Made by a program: the position numbers and the translations under genes. A DNA stretch of 64,000 nt from Candidatus Gastranaerophilales bacterium (lineage in GTDB: Bacteria; Cyanobacteriota; Vampirovibrionia; Gastranaerophilales; Gastranaerophilaceae). The stretch spans positions 1 to 64,000 of the forward strand of contig CALUTI010000007.1 in assembly GCA_944323695.1 (NCBI GenBank). Direction: 5' to 3'. Under the pieces are notes generated by a model. That model was not told the DNA's origin. It did no database searches and saw only the letters and a program-made list of their open reading frames with translations. Below, one piece after another: positions 52,994 to 60,928 of this stretch. The first letter of the stretch is position 1, and every line of letters begins with the position of its first letter.

Positions 52994-53914
52994 TATAATG
53001 CCGCTGATTATGCTTATTAAAAGTAAAAGCAGAATAATATAGACAGAATCTTTCAGGCTGGAATTTTTCCTTAGAAGTACCAAAAGCCCTAATCCGGCGT
53101 TTGAACACAATCCTGCAATTGCGGCACCAAAGGTTATTGTGCCCTTAACAAGCATCATTGTGAGCGCAATTGATACGGCACAGTTTGGTATAAGACCAAT
53201 AAAAGCTGTAATGACCGGCTGCAAAATTTTAAATGTTAAATCAGGGTTACTTAAAAAGTTAATTATAACCGTATCTTTTATAAAAAAGTTTAAAATTAAC
53301 GTTATTACCAGAATAAATGCAAATACATTAAATGTATGCATCACAGGATGCAGCCACAAATTAATTTTATTATCTGTCAAAATATCATGTTTGCAGCATC
53401 CTTCTTCCGGAATTTCTTCTGTTGCATTTTTGTCTAGAGCTGTTTTGAAGAATAAATCTATAAGATACCCGCCTATTATTGCTATAACAAGTTTTACACC
53501 GATTACTGGTAAGACCAGATTGATTTTTTCCGGATATGATAACAAAACCGGCAGCGCTTCATCAGAAGTCGCAAGGTAAATTGCAATCAGTGTTCCGCGT
53601 GTTATTAATTTGTTTGTATAAAGACTGCTTGCTATTATTGAAAATCCGCATTGTGGAATTATTGCAGCCAAGCTTCCTATTAAAGGTCCGGTTTTTCCGG
53701 AGTTTTTCATAAAATTGTTTACTTTATTTGCATAGTAATATTCAAAAAGCTCTATAAATACAAATACGATAAATAAAAACGGAATTGAGTGAATACTGTC
53801 GATTAAAGCATCACATACCCATTCAGGAAAGCCTGTATTTTCAATGAGTTTATCTATTCCGCCAAATAAAAAATCATTAAACCCGAGAACTTTTTGTAAA
53901 AAATTAGTTATCAT
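52952..53914 (-). CDS. Putative ArsP_2-type heavy-metal exporter
   Basis: The 320-residue membrane protein has about ten hydrophobic helices and repeats the sequence SLAAIIPQCGFSIIASSLYTN and FIGLIPNCAVSIALTMMLVK, with PQCG and PNCA at matching places in the two halves, as in the ArsP_2 (putative 10-TM metal or arsenic exporter, earlier annotated as putative manganese transporter) family. A loop carries EEGCCKHD. The metal is not known. It overlaps the LysM gene at the 3' end. Confidence 0.8.
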   Translation of the reverse strand: MITNFLQKVLGFNDFLFGGIDKLIENTGFPEWVCDALIDSIHSIPFLFIVFVFIELFEYYYANKVNNFMKNSGKTGPLIGSLAAIIPQCGFSIIASSLYTNKLITRGTLIAIYLATSDEALPVLLSYPEKINLVLPVIGVKLVIAIIGGYLIDLFFKTALDKNATEEIPEEGCCKHDILTDNKINLWLHPVMHTFNVFAFILVITLILNFFIKDTVIINFLSNPDLTFKILQPVITAFIGLIPNCAVSIALTMMLVKGTITFGAAIAGLCSNAGLGLLVLLRKNSSLKDSVYIILLLLLISIISGIILEGISLTGSSKIF

Positions 53915-54022
53915 ACCCGATTATCTTATTACGAAAAGGGTATATTTTCAAATCTATGAAAAAATCATAATTTATACACCAAGGCAATAGAAAATATTCT
54001 TTAGCTGATTAAATCTATAAGT

Positions 54023-54742
54023 ATGAAAAAAATATTTGCAATGTTATTAATTTTATCTTTAGGATTACCTGTTTTGGCAAATGAAGAACAGGTTTTGGGC
54101 TATGAACACATGTTTTGTGAAAAAGGCGCATTGAACGATAACGTCACAATAACAAACTTACACAATATAATCTGCAAAGGTAACGCTTTTAAAGTCGCAT
54201 TTAACTGTGATTTTAAATCGGAATGTTCCAAAGCCGGTGACAGAGTAAATTTTGACGTGCCTGGCGCAATTTATACAAGAGAGGGAACCCTGTTGATTCC
54301 GGCATGTTCCAAAGTCGTCGGAACAATTATAAGAATTGAAAAACAAAGAGTTCCGAATAAAAATGCGCGTGTGTATATAAATTTTGAATGCTTAATCCTT
54401 CCGGATGGAACAGCCGTGCAGATGTCAGCAAAACCATGTACAAAAGACGGAGCATTAAAAGAAGGCGGATGGCATACCGCAGGCAAATTAATCGCCTATA
54501 CATTAGGGCTTGGAATTGTTGGTGCCGGTGCAGGTACAGGTTTTGCATTTATACCGAATCCCGCAAAGCTCGGTGTGGGTTATGCAATAGGTATTCCGGT
54601 CGGTACAACCGTGGGTTTGATAACAGGACTTGTTACTCCCGGGCTAAAATATCATGCCAAAGCCGGTGAAAACATAGTATTAATTCTTTGCGAGGATTTG
54701 TGTCTGTGTAAACAATTGGATTGCAGCTGCAATCAACAATAA
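54023..54742 (+). CDS. Exported VirB10-like protein with Cys-rich tail
   Basis: The 239-residue protein has a signal peptide (MKKIFAMLLILSLGLPVLA). Residues 70-140 have the order seen in VirB10/TrbI barrels (GDRVNFDVPGAIYTREGTLL, IPACSKVVGTIIRIEKQR, INFECLILPDGTAVQMSA). A glycine-rich hydrophobic stretch (LGLGIVGAGAGTGFAF, YAIGIPVGTTVGLITGL) follows. The last 17 residues form a metal-like cluster, CEDLCLCKQLDCSCNQQ. The core resembles the exported protein at 33507. It is followed by a strong terminator. Function unknown. Confidence 0.65.
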   Translation: MKKIFAMLLILSLGLPVLANEEQVLGYEHMFCEKGALNDNVTITNLHNIICKGNAFKVAFNCDFKSECSKAGDRVNFDVPGAIYTREGTLLIPACSKVVGTIIRIEKQRVPNKNARVYINFECLILPDGTAVQMSAKPCTKDGALKEGGWHTAGKLIAYTLGLGIVGAGAGTGFAFIPNPAKLGVGYAIGIPVGTTVGLITGLVTPGLKYHAKAGENIVLILCEDLCLCKQLDCSCNQQ

Positions 54743-54772
54743 AAAAAAAACGGCTCAAAGCCGTTTTTTTTT
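54742..54772. terminator. Terminator between convergent genes
   Basis: An A run plus CGGCT (54742-54755) pairs with AGCCG plus a T run (54759-54772). It works in both directions. Confidence 0.9.
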
Positions 54773-54777
54773 ATGTA

Positions 54778-55083
54778 CTAAATTTTAATTAAGAAAAATT
54801 TACTGTCTTTAAGTGCAACAACTTTGTGCTGTTTATCTTTTTTAAACATAAGAATTTCACCTTTATCAATTTTGAATTTTTCAGCGTCAAAGTGGATTTC
54901 GATTTCACCGTCTAAAACATACACAGCCGCATCACAAACTGATGTATGGGTATCAATAATTTCATCTTTTTTTAGTGCAATAGCAGCGAGCATGCTGTCA
55001 TTGTCTGCCATTAATACATTTTTTTCAAATCCGCCGTTGTCAAATCCGACAAGATCTTTTGCTTTTAGTACGTTAAAAAACAT
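54778..55083 (-). CDS. Small cupin-domain protein
   Basis: The 101-residue protein is a single cupin: DTHTSVCDAAVYVLDGEIEI for motif 1 and KIDKGEILMFKKDKQHKVVAL for motif 2. Metal ligands of motif 1 are only partly kept (HTSV instead of HxH). It starts MFFNVLKAKDLVGFDNGG, similar to small stress-related cupins. It lies 12 bp after the alpha/beta hydrolase gene on the same strand, so it is probably cotranscribed. Confidence 0.8.
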   Translation of the reverse strand: MFFNVLKAKDLVGFDNGGFEKNVLMADNDSMLAAIALKKDEIIDTHTSVCDAAVYVLDGEIEIHFDAEKFKIDKGEILMFKKDKQHKVVALKDSKFFLIKI

Positions 55084-55095
55084 AGTTACCTCCTT

Positions 55096-56052
55096 TTAAT
55101 CGTTAAATATCTGTTTTATTTTTTCACAAGCAAGCATAAAAGCTGCTTTAACCGGTTCGGTTTCTGAAAGCGCATTTAATACTATAAAATCATGGCATGT
55201 GCCGTTTATTCGGATATTGGAAACTTTTACGCCGGATTGGTCAAGTTTTGTTGCGTAAGCCTCTCCTTCATCCCGTAAAACATCATTTTCTGCTGTTATA
55301 ATCATTGCGGACGGCAAATTTTGTAATTCATCATTGGTTGAATTGATTGGTGATATATAAGGGTGTTTGCGCTTTTCCCTGTCTGGTTCGTATGCCTCCC
55401 AAAACCATTCCATTGCTTTTTTGCTAAGCCATGGGCCGCCTGCAAAATCTTTGTAGGATTCTGTATCCATTTTTGAATTTGTGACTGGATAGAACAAAAG
55501 CTGGAATAATATATCAGGGCCGTTTTCTATTGAAGAACGAAGCGCCGTAACCGTTGCCATATTACCGCCTACGCTGTCACCTGCAATAACTATTTTTTCA
55601 GGATTTATATTAAACTCTTTTGGCTTTTTATAGATGTATTCAAGCGTTTCGTAAATCTCATTGAGTGCTTGAGGGTATTTTGCCTCAGGAGAGCGGGAGT
55701 ATTCCGGAAAAATTATGACGGAATTTGTTTGAACGGCAAATTGTCTTAGAAATCTGTCCCAGGAATTTTTGCTTCCTAAAATCCAGCCGCCGCCATGAAT
55801 ATATAAAATTACCGGAAGTTTTTTGTTAGCTTTTTGCGGCTTAAAAATTCTGACAGGAACTTTGTAATTTGGGGTTTTTATGGTTGTATCTTCAACCTCT
55901 GCCTGAATATTTTTGTAATACTTTTGCTGAATATCTTCCAAAAATTGTCTTGCCTCCTCCGGTGAAAGTTCATATAGCGGTTTGCCGCCTTTGGAGGCCA
56001 GATTATCAATAAATTTTTGGGTATCTTCCGTGAGATTTGGATTTTTTGACAT
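55096..56052 (-). CDS. Alpha/beta hydrolase, hormone-sensitive lipase family
   Basis: The 318-residue esterase-like protein has the oxyanion HGGG in LYIHGGGWILGSKNSW, the nucleophile Ser in VIAGDSVGGNMATV, the catalytic Asp region TAENDVLRDEGEAYA and the His in GTCHDFIVL. It has no signal peptide. The family hydrolyses short acyl esters. It heads a two-gene unit with the cupin. Confidence 0.93.
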   Translation of the reverse strand: MSKNPNLTEDTQKFIDNLASKGGKPLYELSPEEARQFLEDIQQKYYKNIQAEVEDTTIKTPNYKVPVRIFKPQKANKKLPVILYIHGGGWILGSKNSWDRFLRQFAVQTNSVIIFPEYSRSPEAKYPQALNEIYETLEYIYKKPKEFNINPEKIVIAGDSVGGNMATVTALRSSIENGPDILFQLLFYPVTNSKMDTESYKDFAGGPWLSKKAMEWFWEAYEPDREKRKHPYISPINSTNDELQNLPSAMIITAENDVLRDEGEAYATKLDQSGVKVSNIRINGTCHDFIVLNALSETEPVKAAFMLACEKIKQIFND

Positions 56053-56186
56053 ATATACTCCTTTTTAAAAAAGATAATAGAAAGCGTAGGATATTACATT
56101 CCCTATAAGATGAATAATGCGGTTTGGAAAAAAGATAAAAAAATTTCTTGCGTCAAAAATATTTTATGCTAAGATAATATTACTAA

Positions 56187-56244
<58 letters not shown>

Positions 56245-56260
<16 letters not shown>

Positions 56261-56306
56261 AATAAAAAAGATGGGTTTATCCCATCTTTTTTATTTACTT
56301 TGGGAC
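56245..56306 (+). repeat. 62-bp direct repeat, copy at the tRNA-Arg 3' end
   Basis: This copy covers the last 16 bases of tRNA-Arg, a terminator hairpin (AAAAAAGATGGG/CCCATCTTTTTT) and 14 bases more. It is identical to 56452-56513. Confidence 0.95.
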
Positions 56307-56451
56307 AAGATGAGAATGCTCTTTGCGTTTGAGCGGATTTCCGCACGGACGACACGAGTGAAACGAGTTAGTCCGGATAGCGAGAATATTGAGCGAAGTT
56401 GAACCGCAGGTTCAATAGCGAAACTATTCGAGCGTAGAGGAAATCCAAGAC
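56307..56451. other. 145-bp hairpin-rich segment between the tRNA repeats
   Basis: There is no gene here. The segment starts and ends with inverted sequence (GGATTTCC near 56335 and GGAAATCC near 56438) and contains further hairpins such as TTGAACCGCAGGTTCAA. It is richer in G+C than its surroundings. It may be a small inserted element or the remnant of an excised one. Confidence 0.5.
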
Positions 56452-56513
56452 AATCGCATCCAGGGTAAATAAAAAAGATGGGTTTATCCCATCTTTTTTA
56501 TTTACTTTGGGAC
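56452..56513 (+). repeat. 62-bp direct repeat, second copy
   Basis: Identical to 56245-56306, 207 bp away. It includes a 3' tRNA fragment and a duplicate terminator. The downstream minus-strand gene ends inside it (56498). Confidence 0.95.
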
Positions 56514-56815
56514 CATTCTTTTGTAAAAAAGTTTCTAAATTCTTTAAAGGATTTGAAAACTTTTCGTATTCCTCTGTCTGTATAAAACCAAGTACTTGTG
56601 TATTTCCCGTTACTATAGTGATTTTGTATGAGATTACCTTCTTTATAGGTATGAATTATGTTAACAAGATTATGTTTTTTATCAAAATTGTATACTTTTT
56701 TGTGATTTTCCATATTCCTTATAATGTGCGTGTTGCCGCCATAGACTCGCATCACTTTGTAATGAATAGGATTTCTTTTAGCAATGTTTATTGCTGTTTT
56801 AAAATCTATAGGCAT
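56498..56815 (-). CDS. Hypothetical protein (105 aa)
   Basis: From ATG 56815 (GGGAG eight bases before) the protein reads MPIDFKTAINIAKRNPIHYK and is rich in aromatic and basic residues. Its Tyr/Asn/Lys-rich middle (HTYKEGNLIQNHYSNGKYTS) resembles a small wedge of strands, as in MORN-like or antitoxin-like repeats. No family is recognised. The last codons (WSQSK) are encoded by the second tRNA-Arg repeat copy, so the C-terminus was changed by that event. Confidence 0.6.
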   Translation of the reverse strand: MPIDFKTAINIAKRNPIHYKVMRVYGGNTHIIRNMENHKKVYNFDKKHNLVNIIHTYKEGNLIQNHYSNGKYTSTWFYTDRGIRKVFKSFKEFRNFFTKEWSQSK

Positions 56816-57010
56816 TTTTTTACTCCCTGTATAAACACTAATATTATAATAATAAACTGTGAAAAAATTTTTTAAATAATTTTGTTTTTTGTGTAACGGA
56901 TTATTACACTGTTTCACTGTAAATTTAGCATAACCTTCTTTGATTTCTTGCTATCGCAATATTTTTATGCTAAGTTTTCAGATAGTTAAACAATATTAGA
57001 GGGAAAATTT

Positions 57011-59620
57011 ATGCTAACCGGAAATCAGATAAGACAGTTATATTTGGATTACTTTAAAGAAAAACATCAGCACACGATAGTTGAAAGTTCAAGTCTTGTG
57101 CCTGATAACCCTACTGTTTTACTGACAACGGCGGGCATGCTTCAATTTTTACCGATATTTTTAGGCATTGTAAAATCGCCTTACAATCCGCCCCGTGCAA
57201 CCTCTTGCCAAAAATGTGCAAGAGCCGGCGGTAAAGATTCCGATATTGAAAATGTAGGACGTACCCCGCGTCATCACACCTTTTTTGAAATGCTCGGAAA
57301 CTTCTCTTTCGGCGACTATTATAAAAAGGAAGTTATTCCATGGGCTTGGGAATTTGTTACAGAAGTTCTGAAGCTTGATAAAGACAGACTCTGGATTACT
57401 ATTTTTGAAACTGATGACGAAGCTTATGAAATTTGGCGCAGTGTCGGGGTTCCGGCTGACAGAATTAAGCGTAAAGGCAAAAAAGATAACTTTTGGGGGC
57501 CTCCGGGTGCTTCTGGTTCTTGCGGTCCGTGTTCGGAAATTCACTATGATTTAGGCGAACAATACAAATGTGATGATCCCAGAGGCTGTGGTATTGATAC
57601 CTGCGAATGCGACAGATGGGTTGAAATTTGGAACCTTGTATTTACTGAATTGTATCAGGATGAAGAAGGCAATCAGTCACCTTTGGACAGCAAAAACGTT
57701 GATACAGGCATGGGTTTGGAACGTATTACAATGGTTTGTCAAGGTGTTGCATCAACTTTTGAAACCGATCTTTTGAAACCGATTATGGATGAAGTTTCAA
57801 AAATGTCCGGTGTTCCTTATAAAAAATCCGAAAAAACAGATATTTCATTGCGTATTATTACAGACCATGCAAGATGTGTAACCTTTTTGATTTCTGATGG
57901 TGTAATCCCGGGAAATGAAGGCAGAAGTTACGTTTTGAGAATGATTTTGCGCCGCGCATTGCGCCATGGTAAAATGCTCGGGCTTGATTTGCCTTTCTTA
58001 TACAAACTTGTTGATGTGGTTGTTGAGCATTACGGCGAAGCTTATCCTGATTTGGTTAAAAATAAAGCTAAAATTATGGATGTTATTAAAAAAGAAGAAG
58101 AACGTTTTGCCAAAACTCTTGACAGAGGCTACAAACTTCTTGATGAATTTATTTCTGCCAAAAAAGATATCGACGGCGAAAATGCGTTTAAACTCTATGA
58201 TACATTTGGTTTCCCGTTTGAATTGACAAAAGAAATTGCACAGGAAAACGGACTTAATGTTGATGAAGAAGGGTTTAAAAAAGCTATGCAGGAGCAGAAA
58301 GATCGTGCAAAAGCTGCAACTCAAAAAATCAGTGTTACAGGCGATATGAAATATGCCAAAATTGAAGAAAAAGTCGGTTCAACCGAATTTGTCGGATATG
58401 AACAAAATGAATGTGATGCAAAAATTCTCGACACGGTTGAGGGTGACGGATATGTTGATATAATTCTGGATAAAACACCTTTTTATGCAGAGTGCGGCGG
58501 TCAGGTCGGCGACAGCGGTTATATTGAAAATGAAAGTATGAAGACTGAAGTTTTAACCACATTTAAAGTAAATCAGCTTTTTGTACATCGTTCCAAATTA
58601 ATTAACGGTGATATTACAATAGGTGAAACAGTTCATGCGAAAATTGATGTTCCGCGTCGTGAAGAAATTAGGCTTCACCATACATCAGCACACCTCTTGC
58701 AGGCTGCTTTGATTAAGGTGTTGGGTGATGAAGTTCATCAGGCAGGTTCACAGGTGGAAGAAAATCGTATGCGTTTTGACTTTACCTTCTCTCGTGCTAT
58801 GACGCCGGAAGAATTGTTCAAAGTTGAAGAAATTTTGAATAATTGGGTTTCAAAAGGTTTGAAAGTTTCAACCGAGGTTATGGATATCGAAAAAGCTAAA
58901 CTTACCGGTGCTACTGCGTTATTTGGCGAAAAATACGATGACGAAGTCAGAGTTGTTTCAATTGGTAATGAAACTTGTATTTCAAAAGAATTTTGTGCAG
59001 GAACTCATGCAAGAAATACGCGTGATTTGCGCTTGGTTAAAATAGTTTCCGAAAGCGCAATTTCAGCAGGCACAAGACGTATTGAGCTTGTTGTGGCACG
59101 TTCTGCATTTGAGTTTATGAATGCGAAAGTTAAAGAGATGGACAAATTGTCTTTGATGTTCAAAACTCATTATGATGAAATCATTGAGCGGGTTGAAAAA
59201 CTTTTGGAAGAAAATAAAGAACTCCAAAAAGAACTTACAAAAGCTAAAGAAGAAAATGCAAGAAGTAAATTTTCAACGTTTATCTCACGCGCTCAAGATA
59301 TTGCGGGCGGGAAATTATTTATCTCTAAAATTGAAGATTATGATTCAGACGCAGTTAAAGCCGGAATTGAGCTTTTGGCAAATAAACTTGGCGAAAGTAT
59401 CATTGTACTTGCAAATTCAAAAATGGTTATCGCAAAAGTTTCTGACGGTTTTGTGAAAAACGGAGTGAATGCAGGAAAAATCGTTGGTGAAATTGCAAGA
59501 GCAACAGGTGCAAATGGCGGCGGACGTCCGAATTTCGCTCAAGGCGGTGTAAAAGACGCTTCAAAACTTGATGACATTTTGGCAAAGGTTGATGAAGAAA
59601 TCAGAGCCGTTAAGATTTAG
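57011..59620 (+). CDS. alaS: Alanyl-tRNA synthetase
   Basis: The 869-residue enzyme charges tRNA-Ala. The class II catalytic part starts at MLTGNQIRQLYLDYFKEKHQ with motif 2 near FFEMLGNFSFGDYYK, the editing domain has HHTSAHLLQAAL (H-x3-H) and the zinc pair C-x3-H as EFCAGTHARN, and the C-terminal domain ends with the glycine-rich GANGGGRPNFAQGG. Length is normal. GAGGGAAAATTT precedes the ATG. Confidence 0.98.
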   Translation: MLTGNQIRQLYLDYFKEKHQHTIVESSSLVPDNPTVLLTTAGMLQFLPIFLGIVKSPYNPPRATSCQKCARAGGKDSDIENVGRTPRHHTFFEMLGNFSFGDYYKKEVIPWAWEFVTEVLKLDKDRLWITIFETDDEAYEIWRSVGVPADRIKRKGKKDNFWGPPGASGSCGPCSEIHYDLGEQYKCDDPRGCGIDTCECDRWVEIWNLVFTELYQDEEGNQSPLDSKNVDTGMGLERITMVCQGVASTFETDLLKPIMDEVSKMSGVPYKKSEKTDISLRIITDHARCVTFLISDGVIPGNEGRSYVLRMILRRALRHGKMLGLDLPFLYKLVDVVVEHYGEAYPDLVKNKAKIMDVIKKEEERFAKTLDRGYKLLDEFISAKKDIDGENAFKLYDTFGFPFELTKEIAQENGLNVDEEGFKKAMQEQKDRAKAATQKISVTGDMKYAKIEEKVGSTEFVGYEQNECDAKILDTVEGDGYVDIILDKTPFYAECGGQVGDSGYIENESMKTEVLTTFKVNQLFVHRSKLINGDITIGETVHAKIDVPRREEIRLHHTSAHLLQAALIKVLGDEVHQAGSQVEENRMRFDFTFSRAMTPEELFKVEEILNNWVSKGLKVSTEVMDIEKAKLTGATALFGEKYDDEVRVVSIGNETCISKEFCAGTHARNTRDLRLVKIVSESAISAGTRRIELVVARSAFEFMNAKVKEMDKLSLMFKTHYDEIIERVEKLLEENKELQKELTKAKEENARSKFSTFISRAQDIAGGKLFISKIEDYDSDAVKAGIELLANKLGESIIVLANSKMVIAKVSDGFVKNGVNAGKIVGEIARATGANGGGRPNFAQGGVKDASKLDDILAKVDEEIRAVKI

Positions 59621-59837
59621 CTAATATTTTACGGTAAAGCTTATCTTCTATATGTTGATGTGTTTCAAGCATAAGATCACATTTGTTGCAGATAATTTCA
59701 GCCAGCGGTAAAAGATACATACAATCATCTTTATTTTTGAGATTTGATTCAAATGTCTTGTAAAAACATTTTGCAAGACAGCTTGTTTCGTATATATTGT
59801 CGCCTAATTTGTCGCATATTTCGGTTATTTCCTGCAT
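59610..59837 (-). CDS. Small Cys-containing hypothetical protein (75 aa)
   Basis: The helical protein has six Cys (EICDKLG, SCLAKCF, DDCMYL, IICNKCDLM) and no recognised family. CGGAGG lies before its ATG at a suitable distance, which supports expression. The 3' end overlaps alaS by 11 bp on the other strand. Cys spacing is not that of a classic zinc finger. Confidence 0.6.
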   Translation of the reverse strand: MQEITEICDKLGDNIYETSCLAKCFYKTFESNLKNKDDCMYLLPLAEIICNKCDLMLETHQHIEDKLYRKILAKS

Positions 59838-59958
59838 ATCGCCTCCGGTTTATTGTTTGGTTGGGTCTAATCTACAGTTTGGTTTTATACAAATTTACTT
59901 GTATTTTATCCTAATTTACCATGTTGTATTTTGTTTGTCAATAAGTGATAATAATTAA

Positions 59959-60168
59959 ATGAATATTAAAGCATTGGGATTAAATATAAAAGCTGAAAGA
60001 AACAGAAAAGACATGTCTCAGGCGGAATTAGCCGAGATGGTTGATTTAAGTACAAATTCAATTACATCAATAGAGAAAGGCAGACAAATTCCTAATGCAA
60101 TAAATCTTTATCGAATTGCAAAAATTTTGGAAGTTGATATTAATGAATTATTTAAAGGTATAGAATAA
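59959..60168 (+). CDS. Minimal XRE-family regulator (69 aa)
   Basis: A single Cro/C1-type helix-turn-helix fills the protein: LGLNIKAERNRKDMSQAELA, EMVDLSTNSITSIEKGRQIP, NAINLYRIAKILEVDINELF. TTGTAT (59924-59929), 17 bp, and GATAAT (59947-59952) form a promoter whose -10 box ends six bases before the ATG, so the mRNA is likely leaderless. ATACAA/TTGTAT near 59888-59905 form an inverted repeat that may be its operator. Confidence 0.88.
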   Translation: MNIKALGLNIKAERNRKDMSQAELAEMVDLSTNSITSIEKGRQIPNAINLYRIAKILEVDINELFKGIE

Positions 60169-60225
60169 ATCCTGATTGCTTTGCATTCGCTCGCAATGAC
60201 ATATAGTTTTATTACCGGAGGAATG

Positions 60226-60663
60226 ATGACTGTATTAAAAATAAAAAGACTGCCGCATAACAAAAGTGTTCCAAAGTATCAGACGGAAGGCGCTGCCGGA
60301 ATGGACTTGTGTGCTGCAATTGAGGAACCTGTTACATTAAAGCCGTTAGAACGTGCGCTTATTCCGACAGGTTTAAAAATTGAACTGGAGCATGGTTATG
60401 AAGCGCAAGTCAGACCTCGTTCAGGACTTTCAATAAAACATGGGATAACTCTTATTAACTGTGTCGGAACAATTGATGAGGATTACAGAGGTGAAGTCTG
60501 TGTTCCTGTTGTGAATTTGTCAAATGAAACTTACACAATTCAACCGGAAGAAAGAATTGCACAGATGATTATTGCTAAAGTTGAGCAGGCAAAAATTGAA
60601 GTCGTTACGGAATTAACTGAAACTGTCCGCGGCACCGGCGGTTTTGGCTCTACCGGAAAATAA
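60226..60663 (+). CDS. dut: Deoxyuridine 5'-triphosphate nucleotidohydrolase
   Basis: The 145-residue trimeric dUTPase has all five motifs: AAGMDLCAA, RPRSGLSIKHGI, GTIDEDYRGEV, EERIAQMII and RGTGGFGSTGK. It removes dUTP and provides dUMP. Of two adjacent ATG codons the second (60226) is better placed after GGAGG. The 50 bp before it contain a short hairpin repeat (GATTGC...GCAATGAC) typical of dispersed intergenic repeats. Confidence 0.96.
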   Translation: MTVLKIKRLPHNKSVPKYQTEGAAGMDLCAAIEEPVTLKPLERALIPTGLKIELEHGYEAQVRPRSGLSIKHGITLINCVGTIDEDYRGEVCVPVVNLSNETYTIQPEERIAQMIIAKVEQAKIEVVTELTETVRGTGGFGSTGK

Positions 60664-60690
60664 AAAGAGAACCTTTAAGGTTCTCTTTTT
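60662..60690. terminator. Bidirectional terminator after dut
   Basis: AAAAAGAGAACC (60662-60673) pairs with GGTTCTCTTTTT (60679-60690). The stop codon of the convergent 58-aa gene lies in its loop. Confidence 0.9.
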
Positions 60691-60851
60691 TTGAATATTG
60701 AAATTTCATTTGTTATATCTGCTAAGCTTGATTTAACGGCGTTATCAAATATATGCGGCACTTTTTCTGTTTTTTCATTATGCTGTATTTCCCAATAGTT
60801 GTCGGGAAGTTTTGGTAATCCTTTTGGTAATCTTTCAGAAAAATCAACCAT
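60675..60851 (-). CDS. Small hypothetical protein (58 aa)
   Basis: The protein reads MVDFSERLPKGLPKLPDNYW followed by EIQHNEKTEKVPHIF and a helical end. GGAG lies seven bases before the ATG at 60851, and the frame ends exactly in the shared terminator, which supports it as a real gene. No family is recognised. Confidence 0.55.
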   Translation of the reverse strand: MVDFSERLPKGLPKLPDNYWEIQHNEKTEKVPHIFDNAVKSSLADITNEISIFKKREP

Positions 60852-60928
60852 TTCTTAACTCCGTTTGTCTATTTAACGTATATAAAACTGAAAAACTTTA
60901 TAGAATTTACTGAAAACTTTACAACTTT

